From positions 1 through 6,352 of the forward strand of contig BNUJ01000080.1 in NCBI GenBank assembly GCA_025997275.1: a stretch of 6,352 bases of DNA, given 5' to 3'. Source of the stretch: Deferribacterales bacterium (GTDB lineage: Bacteria; Chrysiogenota; Deferribacteres; Deferribacterales; JAISNW01). Under the pieces are notes generated by a model that was not told the origin of the DNA, made no database searches, and saw only the letters and a list, made by a program, of their open reading frames with translations. Made by a program: the position numbers and the translations under genes. Shown one piece after another: positions 1-4,682 of the stretch (positions are counted from its first letter, which is position 1; the number at the start of each line of letters is the position of its first letter).

Positions 1-2
1 GG

Positions 3-731
3 GGTTGGTCTAATGTGTGGGCGTTGATAAGAAATCGCCGTGTTATGGGCTGGTTTTTGTTATCTGCGTTACTTATCAACTTCAACTGGAGTATGGGCAT
101 AGTAGCGATGGGCACGGGGCATATAGTTGAGTCTAGTATGGGGCAGTATATCAATCCGCTTATAAGCACCGCGCTTGGGGCGTTCTTTTTTGGCGAGAAT
201 ATGCGTTTGTTTCAGAAAGGAGCATTAGTTTTAACTATTATAGGCGTGGCGTATATGATAGTGGGTTATGGCGATGTGCCGTATTTTGCGATATTACCGT
301 CTCTTGCGTTCGGGCTATATGGGACAATTCACAAGGTAATCAAGGCAAACATTATGGACGGGATGTTTGTGGAGACCTCTCTGATGGTAATCCCCGCATA
401 TCTATTCTTTTTGTGGCAGTCGGGGGTATCGGGGTATTCGTATATGGGCGATAGCGGATTGCATAAGCTACTAATCTTTTCAATGGGACCGGTCACTATG
501 TTGCCACTTATGGGGTTTATCTATGGGGTGAAGCGACTACCGCTGACAACTGTGGGAATATTGCAGTATATATCGCCAACGTTGGCGTTTTTAATAGGCT
601 ATTATCATTTTCACGAGCCGTTAAGCTCTGGCATGCCAGTTGCGCTGGGGTTTATATGGGTAGGGGTGGTGGTGTATATGGTGGACGCTGTAGCACATTT
701 GAATATAATCAGCTCAAGGATTAAACGATAA
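3..731 (+). CDS. rarD: RarD-like EamA-family membrane permease, 5' end outside window
   Basis: Inner-membrane transporter of the drug/metabolite transporter superfamily, RarD type. RarD proteins are named for a chloramphenicol-sensitivity phenotype; their physiological substrate is not firmly known. The frame is open from the left edge with no stop before the GTG at 15 or the out-of-frame ATG at 13, so the gene starts outside the window; about 60 of the usual roughly 300 residues are missing. The visible 240 residues are strongly hydrophobic with about eight candidate membrane helices. They contain family-like stretches such as NWSMGIVAMGTGHIVESSMG and LPLTTVGILQYISPTLAFL, which are typical of the re-entry of the two EamA repeats. 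The stop is TAA at 729-731. It converges with the toxin-antitoxin remnants on the other strand, and no terminator is visible between them. Family assignment is confident; substrate is not stated. Confidence 0.88.
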   Translation, partial: GWSNVWALIRNRRVMGWFLLSALLINFNWSMGIVAMGTGHIVESSMGQYINPLISTALGAFFFGENMRLFQKGALVLTIIGVAYMIVGYGDVPYFAILPSLAFGLYGTIHKVIKANIMDGMFVETSLMVIPAYLFFLWQSGVSGYSYMGDSGLHKLLIFSMGPVTMLPLMGFIYGVKRLPLTTVGILQYISPTLAFLIGYYHFHEPLSSGMPVALGFIWVGVVVYMVDAVAHLNIISSRIKR

Positions 732-737
732 CAAAAC

Positions 738-820
738 AACACCCCCTTACATTGCCTTACTTTCGCGAAACCGCTTAACGCAACCCCTCTCTTTGCCACT
801 CTGTATAGTCAAATGGCTCA
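738..820 (-). pseudogene. Scrambled second copy of the 3' end of the 66-residue gene
   Basis: Bases 738-780 are identical to 1324-1366 (43 of 43), which covers the last codons, stop and downstream ribosome binding site of the small gene at 1333-1533. Bases 783-820 match 1404-1438 with a 2-base insertion and one substitution; this part encodes EPFDYTEWQR in the intact gene. The 37 bases between the two blocks in the intact gene are missing here, and the frame is lost. The remnant ends seven bases from the permease stop. Inference: a second toxin-antitoxin unit once followed the first, and deletion left only this scar. Confidence 0.8.
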
Positions 821-1038
821 TATTCCATTACCTCCGTTGGCGATGGGGTTCAGTATGCTTGGATAGTCCATACCTGCATATAACACATGGGCAATATTGA
901 CTATCTTGTTAATATTGTTCACTTTATAAAATATCAGATAGTTTTCAACAACGGCTTGACGGTAAGTTCTTACTCTTTGGCAAACAGGGAACATCAGCGG
1001 ATAGTCGCAGGTTTAGTGATACGTAGCTTGTACGCCAT
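818..1038 (-). pseudogene. RelE/ParE-type toxin, broken by internal deletion and frameshift
   Basis: A toxin start is visible at ATG 1038-1036, overlapping the antitoxin 3' end by 26 bases as is usual for type II pairs. It reads MAYKLRITKPA, a typical RelE/ParE beginning, then hits TGA at 996-994. The C-terminal half of the family lies in a different frame from 1012 down to the TGA at 820-818. It contains DYPLMFPVCQ, YRQAVVENYLIFYKV and HVLYAGMDYPSIL, matching the final strands of this toxin fold. Roughly 35 central residues normally found between these pieces are absent, so the deletion also shifted the frame. The product is almost certainly inactive. In intact family members the toxin is an mRNA-cleaving enzyme or a gyrase poison; which one cannot be told from the remnant. 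Confidence 0.82.
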
Positions 1039-1321
1039 ACTTATTTATAAGTTCATTAAAGACCTCTTCCCCATCGTATACGTCACCACGAGCTATTGCA
1101 AGGTCACTAATATCAAGCGTTCTCTTAACATATTCCCAGTATGCATCTTCTGCCAGTTTTTTCAAATCAGCGTCAGCATTATTTTCTATGGCTGCGGTAG
1201 CTCTCTTAACGTATTCTATATGTGCCTGCTTTTCTAGCTCCCGTAGCTCAGCATAAGGATTTCCGTCCACGTCCATAACAGCAACGTCACGTTTTGCGTC
1301 TGCTACTACTTCTTCATACAT
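1013..1321 (-). CDS. RelB/Phd-like antitoxin, probably orphan
   Basis: A 102-residue acidic protein. The C-terminal part, ARGDVYDGEEVFNELINKYG, resembles the tail with which RelB/Phd-like antitoxins wrap their toxin. The overlapping toxin start at 1038 supports the role. The final residues (VQATYH) are encoded by bases shared with the toxin start, so they may be an extension caused by rearrangement or simply the native end. The start ATG at 1321 is preceded by AAGGGGGTG (1327-1335), which overlaps the stop of the upstream gene, so the genes are translationally close. The middle carries two similar segments, IEYVKRA (near residue 35) and WEYVKRT (near residue 62), suggesting an internal duplication. 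Its cognate toxin is broken, so it may persist as an orphan neutraliser or DNA-binding autoregulator. The function is inferred from position and the C-terminal pattern, not from a full domain match. Confidence 0.72.
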   Translation of the reverse strand: MYEEVVADAKRDVAVMDVDGNPYAELRELEKQAHIEYVKRATAAIENNADADLKKLAEDAYWEYVKRTLDISDLAIARGDVYDGEEVFNELINKYGVQATYH

Positions 1322-1326
1322 ATAAC

Positions 1327-1335
1327 ACCCCCTTA
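1327..1335 (-). promoter_or_regulatory. Ribosome binding site of the antitoxin gene
   Basis: On the minus strand AAGGGGGTG precedes the antitoxin ATG by five bases and overlaps the TAA of the 66-residue gene. It fixes the antitoxin start at 1321. The same sequence recurs in the scar at 738-750, where nothing is left to translate. Confidence 0.65.
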
Positions 1336-1533
1336 CATTGCCTTACTTTCGCGAAACCGCTTAACGTCTGCATAGAAGTCGTCTAGCGGAACGTCCTTGT
1401 ATAGCCCTCTTTGCCATTCTGTATAGTCAAATGGCTCACGTAAAATCAGCGATATGAAACGTTCCGCCTCAACCATACCTAGCTCCTTTGTCAGAGCATC
1501 CATCCCCTTGCATTTCAAGATTGTATCAGTCAT
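1333..1533 (-). CDS. Small conserved protein heading the toxin-antitoxin operon
   Basis: A 66-residue protein with the pattern GMDALTKELGMVEAERFISLI, then REPFDYTEWQ and a charged tail. I recognise this as a small uncharacterised family found beside toxin-antitoxin genes, but I cannot assign a biochemical role; a small antitoxin-like or DNA-binding role is possible. The start ATG at 1533 has a purine-rich AAGGGGG about ten bases upstream. The stop is separated from the antitoxin start by only 11 bases, so the two are co-transcribed. A damaged second copy of its 3' end lies at 738-820, which shows the unit was once duplicated. Confidence 0.65.
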   Translation of the reverse strand: MTDTILKCKGMDALTKELGMVEAERFISLILREPFDYTEWQRGLYKDVPLDDFYADVKRFRESKAM

Positions 1534-1603
1534 ACTCCAATATCCCCCTTAAAAAATCTATTGGATTCACCACAGCTATGCTATGAACAAATATACGTTT
1601 ATC

Positions 1604-1623
1604 ATGAGCGTTCCCCCGCTCAT
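1604..1623. promoter_or_regulatory. Palindrome over the TA operon start, candidate operator
   Basis: Perfect 7-bp inverted repeat ATGAGCG / CGCTCAT around a 6-base centre. Its right arm overlaps the -10 hexamer of the minus-strand promoter by two bases, and the predicted transcription start falls in the centre. This is where an antitoxin-type repressor would bind for autoregulation. That role is inferred; it could also act as an RNA stem at the 5' end of the transcript. Confidence 0.45.
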
Positions 1624-1650
1624 CATAGCACACCTGTCTGCCAGTTGCAA
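1622..1650 (-). promoter_or_regulatory. Promoter of the toxin-antitoxin operon
   Basis: On the minus strand TTGCAA (1650-1645), a 17-base spacer and TATGAT (1627-1622) form a good sigma70-type promoter, strengthened by a TGn extension just before the -10. The predicted start lies near 1615, giving a leader of about 80 bases before the ATG at 1533. It sits directly downstream of the porin terminator, so the operon is insulated from porin transcription. Confidence 0.62.
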
Positions 1651-1654
1651 CAGC

Positions 1655-1686
1655 AAAGCCCTCCCCGTCAGGGGAGGGCTTTTATT
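1655..1686. terminator. Rho-independent terminator downstream of the porin
   Basis: A perfect 12-bp stem (1655-1666 with 1671-1682) containing GCCCTCCCC / GGGGAGGGC closes a GTCA loop. On the minus strand it is followed by TTTGCTGTTG and on the plus strand by TTTTATT, so it could work both ways. It lies about 50 bases past the porin stop, and its main user is presumably the minus-strand porin transcript. Confidence 0.85.
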
Positions 1687-1690
1687 GCTA

Positions 1691-1707
1691 TCCGTATGTT
1701 ATACGGA
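1691..1707. repeat. Short inverted repeat next to the terminator
   Basis: Perfect 7-bp arms TCCGTAT and ATACGGA with a 3-base loop, between the porin stop and the terminator. It may be a small 3'-end RNA stem of the porin messenger. No function can be shown. Confidence 0.35.
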
Positions 1708-1733
1708 CATTGTCAGTTACATTACGCTAGCTA

Positions 1734-3074
1734 CTAGAACGATGCGTCAAGTGCCAGATAGATTTGTAATGAATCTGGGCTTTGCTTGCCGTACGAACCA
1801 ACAACAGCGTCAGTTGGGTAAATATCAGTGAACTTAGCATAAGCAGCACCGAAAGTAGTTGATACACCCTTAGCGAATGCATACTTAGCAGTGAAGTCAA
1901 CTTCTATTATGCTAGAATCTTCATCTATAGCATAGCCATATCTGTTAAGGCTGTAGCCACCATAGCTGACGAAACCATTGGCAAGGTCAGAGTTCACATT
2001 CACTTGTTCCAAGTAGTCGCCGTTAGTAGCCTTGCCATCTACGTTAGACATGTAGTATGCGCCAGTCAAGCCAAGTGTCAGCTTATCAACAGGTGAGAAT
2101 GTTATATATGGATATATAGCAGTCATACCAGCAACACCCATACCATCAACTATACCATTATCAACTATAATGGTTTTGTTCCAGTCGCCACCAAAGAAGA
2201 AACCTTCTTTATTGTCCTTGTCATAGCCGCCGTAAGCTACTGTAACGCCAGCCTTGAAAGAAGACGTTGCATAAGCTACATCAACCAAGCCACCAAATAG
2301 GGTGTAAGAATCAATACCCGCTTCCTTAGTGTCAATTTGAGTGCCTGTAAAGATACCCTTAAATTGAACGCCTTCCTTAGGTAGGTATTCAACAGCTACA
2401 TAACCGCCAAGAGTTTCTACATTGTCCTTTAATGTCGTATCAGCTGCATTAATACGATAGGTAGCGAGCATAGGGTACACGCCTAAATCGCCACTCTTGA
2501 TATTAGCACCTAAAACGTATAGATTTGCATCACCGGTTTCAGTGTTTAAAGTATGCTTGTCATTGCTCTTTTCTATTTGCCAAGCGAAATAGGGCTTAAC
2601 AGTGCCTAGGTCAACGTCAGCGCGAACTAACCCGCCACCGCCTGCTTCACTGTTAATGCCACCCCACCAGCCACCGCCGAATTCACGGTGATATGCCCAG
2701 CCTTCATTAGCAGCACCGACAGTCAGCTTCAATGCAGCAATAGGTTTCACTTCAATCCAAGAACGGTCAACTGCGAAACCAGGTTCACTAGCAGTACCAC
2801 CAGTTGGAGTCGCACCAGCAGTAGTACCATCCAAGTCGCCTCTGTATAGGCGTAGACGATAGCCAACTAGAACCTTTTCATCTAGGGTTACGCGTCCGCC
2901 GATACGAGCCAGCTGATAGATACCAGAATAGTTGCTATCAGTGTCCTCCAAGAACTTAAAACCGTCGTGGCTGACGCCTTTCAGATTAAACTGACCAAAC
3001 CAAGTCCAGTCAGCAGCCAATGCGCCAGTAGCTGTAAAAGCCACTAGAGCCAAAGCTAATAAAAACTTTTTCAT
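1734..3074 (-). CDS. Outer-membrane porin, expressed copy
   Basis: A 446-residue beta-barrel outer-membrane protein, probably a general diffusion porin. Residues 1-20 are a classical signal peptide (MKKF, a hydrophobic core, then ATGALA before ADWTW). The mature protein shows alternating amphipathic strands, with GGRVTLDEKVLVGYRLRLYR, a glycine/tryptophan-rich EFGGGWWGG segment and many aromatic girdle residues. It ends in LALDASF, with the terminal phenylalanine recognised by the BAM machinery. The start is fixed by AGGAGGAG just upstream and a strong promoter. Homology to the second porin at 5877-6352 is clear (ARIG, RLRLYRG versus RIRLQRG, REFGGG versus RTFGGG), yet DNA identity is perfect only in the 32 bases 3010-3041. 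The gene lies outside, but its first 11 codons lie inside, the proposed invertible segment, so expression depends on that segment's orientation. Substrate is unknown. Confidence 0.9.
   Translation of the reverse strand: MKKFLLALALVAFTATGALAADWTWFGQFNLKGVSHDGFKFLEDTDSNYSGIYQLARIGGRVTLDEKVLVGYRLRLYRGDLDGTTAGATPTGGTASEPGFAVDRSWIEVKPIAALKLTVGAANEGWAYHREFGGGWWGGINSEAGGGGLVRADVDLGTVKPYFAWQIEKSNDKHTLNTETGDANLYVLGANIKSGDLGVYPMLATYRINAADTTLKDNVETLGGYVAVEYLPKEGVQFKGIFTGTQIDTKEAGIDSYTLFGGLVDVAYATSSFKAGVTVAYGGYDKDNKEGFFFGGDWNKTIIVDNGIVDGMGVAGMTAIYPYITFSPVDKLTLGLTGAYYMSNVDGKATNGDYLEQVNVNSDLANGFVSYGGYSLNRYGYAIDEDSSIIEVDFTAKYAFAKGVSTTFGAAYAKFTDIYPTDAVVGSYGKQSPDSLQIYLALDASF
3010..3041 (-). repeat. Left 32-bp inverted repeat, candidate recombination site
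   Basis: Codons 12 to 22 of the porin (AFTATGALAA plus two bases of the next codon). The reverse complement is identical, 32 of 32 bases, to 5895-5926. All wobble positions match, while bases just upstream differ completely and the mature proteins differ at once downstream. Within it, 3014-3034 is an imperfect dyad (CAGC...GCTG, 7 of 10 pairs), a shape compatible with tyrosine recombinase half-sites. Function as a crossover site is inferred. Confidence 0.75.
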
Positions 3075-3079
3075 GAAGT

Positions 3080-3087
3080 CTCCTCCT
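3080..3087 (-). promoter_or_regulatory. Strong ribosome binding site of the porin
   Basis: AGGAGGAG on the minus strand, five bases before the ATG at 3074. A small stem, TCGCA / TGCGA with a 3-base loop (3094-3106), lies just upstream in the leader. This is the only good porin translation start in the window, and it lies inside the proposed invertible segment. Confidence 0.8.
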
Positions 3088-3174
3088 TATTTTTCGCATT
3101 TTGCGATTAAAACTTCACACTACAACGTACCTAATGTATCAATGTATAATAAATACAATTATACGTTTAGCCTT

Positions 3175-3203
3175 ATTCTGACACTACTATGTCCATCTGT
3201 CAA
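3175..3203 (-). promoter_or_regulatory. Porin promoter
   Basis: On the minus strand a perfect -35 TTGACA (3203-3198), a 17-base spacer and CAGAAT (3180-3175, four of six consensus). The stretch upstream of the -35, 3204-3235, is rich in A/T runs like an UP element. The leader is about 95 bases. TATAAT also occurs at about 3158-3163 but has no fitting -35. Bases 3204-3330 otherwise hold nothing recognisable. Confidence 0.65.
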
Positions 3204-3330
3204 GCCTAAATTTACAAAAAACAAAAAATGTTTTAATGGGGCAGATAACTAGTAGTCATATCATATACGTGGACTTACTTTTATACCACAATTCCTCCCC
3301 TATTGTATTATTGTTTTCACTCTTTAAGCT

Positions 3331-3564
3331 TTAGTTTATCGCATCTTCGCTTTTATGTGATGAGACGTTTGCCAACAGACGCTTCCTTAGGGTATCTAAA
3401 TCGCCATTATCAAGAAACGATAAAACCTCTTGAGACAATCGCTGTTGCCCAACTTGCAAGCCCCTTTGCTCTCCTATTTGCAAGCCTCTTTGTTCTCCTA
3501 TTTCCATCCCTTCTCTATACCAGACCTTCTGTGCTGTCTCCAAATTAAACTCTGTTGTCAACAT
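3331..3564 (-). CDS. Stand-alone Rpn C-terminal protein (RpnS-like), truncated rpn copy
   Basis: A 77-residue product, MLTTEFNLETAQKVWYREGM followed by GLQIGEQR repeats and a helical end (SQEVLSFLDNGDLDTLRKRL). It equals the last 85 residues of the full-length nuclease at 3644-4600 minus one 8-residue repeat. The nuclease domain has been deleted; the deletion junction falls at 3577, right next to the GAGGT that precedes the ATG by seven bases. The small frame therefore keeps a usable ribosome binding site, although weaker than in the parent. In characterised Rpn systems the separately made C-terminal fragment (RpnS) inhibits the full-length toxic nuclease, so this could be an antitoxin-only copy. 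The alternative is a simple decaying pseudogene; the intact frame and retained start favour function modestly. Confidence 0.6.
   Translation of the reverse strand: MLTTEFNLETAQKVWYREGMEIGEQRGLQIGEQRGLQVGQQRLSQEVLSFLDNGDLDTLRKRLLANVSSHKSEDAIN
3454..3501. repeat. 24-bp coding repeat, two units (truncated rpn)
   Basis: Two head-to-tail 24-bp units at 3454-3477 and 3478-3501, encoding the 8-residue motif IGEQRGLQ on the minus strand. Copy number differs from the parallel array at 3767-3838. Confidence 0.85.
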
Positions 3565-3578
3565 ATTTATTACCTCAT

Positions 3579-3607
3579 TATCCCATATAAACAGGGAGAG
3601 ATTAAGA
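3579..3607. repeat. 29-bp repeat upstream of the truncated rpn copy
   Basis: Matches 4640-4668 with two substitutions, in direct orientation. Each copy sits upstream of an rpn reading frame. It contains a short dyad, TCCC-N9-GGGA. It is most simply the conserved upstream region of the duplicated gene; whether it is also a mobile-element end or regulatory site is open. Confidence 0.75.
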
Positions 3608-3643
3608 TGTAGGTGATTGTTTTATTGTTTTCACTCTTAAGCT

Positions 3644-3901
3644 TTAGTTTATCGCATCTTCGCTTTTATGTGATGAGACGTTTGCCAACAGACGCTTCCT
3701 TAGGGTATCTAAATCGCCATTATCAAGAAACGATAAAACCTCTTGGGACAACCGCTGTTGCCCAACTTGCAAGCCCCTTTGTTCTCCTATTTGCAAGCCT
3801 CTCTGTTCTCCTATCTGCAAGCCCCTTTGTTCTCCTATTTCCATCCCCTCTCTATACCAGACCTTCTGTGCCGTCTCCAAATTAAACTCTGTTGTCAACA
3901 T
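3644..3901 (-). CDS. Internal in-frame antitoxin gene within rpn (RpnS-like)
   Basis: Inside the full-length nuclease gene a perfect AAGGAGGT (3916-3909) is followed after seven bases by an in-frame ATG (3901-3899). Translation from here gives the C-terminal 85 residues: MLTTEFNLE, three GEQRGLQ-type repeats and a helical end. Gene-within-gene expression of such a C-terminal inhibitor is established for several Rpn proteins. Here the ribosome binding site is far stronger than that of the long frame, which would favour an excess of the short protein. Expression itself is inferred. The neighbouring truncated copy keeps precisely this reading frame. Confidence 0.62.
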   Translation of the reverse strand: MLTTEFNLETAQKVWYREGMEIGEQRGLQIGEQRGLQIGEQRGLQVGQQRLSQEVLSFLDNGDLDTLRKRLLANVSSHKSEDAIN

Positions 3902-4600
3902 ATTTATTACCTCCTTAGAGTTCTCTACTAAAAACTCCCTCAATATATTATTCTCCACACATTCCTTTATCGCCGCTCTCATCGCCACTACCACTGCCGC
4001 CTTGTCCCTATAATCCACACCCTTAATATGCCTCTTGGCTGTCTCCACAAACCCCGCATATTCCCCCAACGTCCTGCTACTACCTAATATCGCTTTATTA
4101 TACCCATTATTCACATTCAATACCCTAACGCTTAACTCTAAAAAACCTTGCCTGTCACTATCTACCCTTAATGCTGCCTTACTAAACATATCTGATAGCT
4201 TCATCGTCTTCTCATCAGGCATACTATCATTACCATTATATAACACTATAAACTCCGGACGAGGAACTGTCAACATCGTAGTCCTATACAACATCTCATT
4301 GTCTATCATCTTCTCATACACACGCGAAATATACTCCAAAAACCTCAACGGCATATTATGGTTAATAGTTGATTGATGTTCCACTAACACAACTAACTTG
4401 TCTTTCCCTATAACAAAAGATAAATCATTGCGCCTATTCATAAACAAAATATTCTCTAATGTGTTTATCTCTATATCGTCTGCCGTAACAATATTAGCAC
4501 CAACTATGGCATTATACAACTCAACAAGCCTGTCCTTATCTGAAAACAGCTTGGTGAATACACTATCCTTATACTCCCTATTGGCATTAGCATCCGACAT
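3644..4600 (-). CDS. Rpn-family PD-(D/E)XK nuclease (RpnL-like)
   Basis: A 318-residue protein of the recombination-promoting nuclease / putative transposase family (YhgA-like). The N-terminal nuclease domain shows the family signature: NREYKDSVFTKLFSD, then RRNDLSFVIGKDKLVVLVEH with the catalytic D (residue 59), E (74) and Q (76) of the D...ExQ motif, followed by a helical segment and a C-terminal tail with three 8-residue repeats. I prefer ATG 4600 (MSDANANREY) to the TTG at 4606; neither has a clear ribosome binding site. Characterised members cleave DNA, promote RecA-independent recombination and act in phage defence, with toxicity restrained by a C-terminal fragment made from an internal start. 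That internal start is plainly visible here at 3901. The gene lies just downstream of the recombinase gene on the same strand. Codon use is A/T-rich and differs from the porins, consistent with transfer. Confidence 0.87.
   Translation of the reverse strand: MSDANANREYKDSVFTKLFSDKDRLVELYNAIVGANIVTADDIEINTLENILFMNRRNDLSFVIGKDKLVVLVEHQSTINHNMPLRFLEYISRVYEKMIDNEMLYRTTMLTVPRPEFIVLYNGNDSMPDEKTMKLSDMFSKAALRVDSDRQGFLELSVRVLNVNNGYNKAILGSSRTLGEYAGFVETAKRHIKGVDYRDKAAVVVAMRAAIKECVENNILREFLVENSKEVINMLTTEFNLETAQKVWYREGMEIGEQRGLQIGEQRGLQIGEQRGLQVGQQRLSQEVLSFLDNGDLDTLRKRLLANVSSHKSEDAIN
3767..3838. repeat. 24-bp coding repeat, three units (full-length rpn)
   Basis: Units at 3767-3790, 3791-3814 and 3815-3838 differ by only one to three bases and encode IGEQRGLQ repeats on the minus strand. 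Being a multiple of three, gain or loss by slippage leaves the frame intact. Confidence 0.88.
3909..3916 (-). promoter_or_regulatory. Strong internal ribosome binding site within rpn
   Basis: AAGGAGGT, fully complementary to the usual 16S 3' end, encoding part of KEVINM in the long frame and placed seven bases before an in-frame ATG. It decides the internal start at 3901. In the truncated copy only GAGGT (3576-3572) remains. Confidence 0.75.
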
Positions 4601-4606
4601 AAACAA

Positions 4607-4635
4607 ACAATATAATAAAAATAGAAGTTAGTCAA
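4607..4635 (-). promoter_or_regulatory. Possible rpn promoter
   Basis: TTGACT (4635-4630) on the minus strand is followed by an A/T-rich stretch with TATATT (15-base spacer) or TATTGT (17-base spacer) as a possible -10. Either would place the transcript start within a few bases of the ATG at 4600, which would explain the lack of a ribosome binding site (near-leaderless messenger). Tentative. Confidence 0.35.
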
Positions 4636-4639
4636 GCTC

Positions 4640-4668
4640 TATCCCGTATAAACAGGGAAAGATTAAGA
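4640..4668. repeat. 29-bp repeat upstream of full-length rpn
   Basis: Direct repeat of 3579-3607 with two substitutions, lying between the recombinase stop and the possible rpn promoter. The pair delimits the duplicated rpn unit. Confidence 0.75.
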
Positions 4669-4682
4669 AATCTTTAGCCGAG

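Larger units (their letters stand above)
3302..3576. repeat. Tandem duplication of the rpn 3' region, copy A
   Basis: Near-identical to 3615-3913 in the same orientation, apart from a handful of substitutions, one indel in the TAAGC region and one 24-bp repeat unit fewer. Together with the 28-bp repeat upstream of each copy, this shows the whole rpn unit was duplicated and copy A then lost its 5' two thirds. Confidence 0.85.
3615..3913. repeat. Tandem duplication of the rpn 3' region, copy B
   Basis: Partner of 3302-3576 within the full-length rpn gene and its 3' flank. It carries three 24-bp units instead of two. Confidence 0.85.

Noticed and set aside
611..799. Minus-strand frame of 62 codons
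   Set aside because: It combines a misread remnant of the small gene with antisense of the permease 3' end.
887..1237. Plus-strand open frame of 116 codons
   Set aside because: It lies opposite the antitoxin and toxin remnant, has no ribosome binding site and no family features; it is a shadow frame.
1583..1831. Plus-strand frame of 82 codons
   Set aside because: It runs through the terminator hairpin and the antisense of the porin C-terminus; no coding character.
3303..3931. Several overlapping plus-strand frames rich in Leu, Phe and Ser
   Set aside because: They are antisense to the duplicated rpn 3' regions and recur only because those regions are repeated.
4035..4631. Two plus-strand frames of 113 and 77 codons
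   Set aside because: They lie antisense to the conserved nuclease domain of rpn, which has a clear catalytic motif on the minus strand.
3579..4668. The 29-bp repeats as a CRISPR array
   Set aside because: Only two copies, about a kilobase apart, with a gene between them; no regular spacers and no cas genes.
3575..4670. rpn region as an insertion sequence
   Set aside because: Despite the family's transposase label there are no terminal inverted repeats or target duplications; the direct repeats fit gene duplication better.
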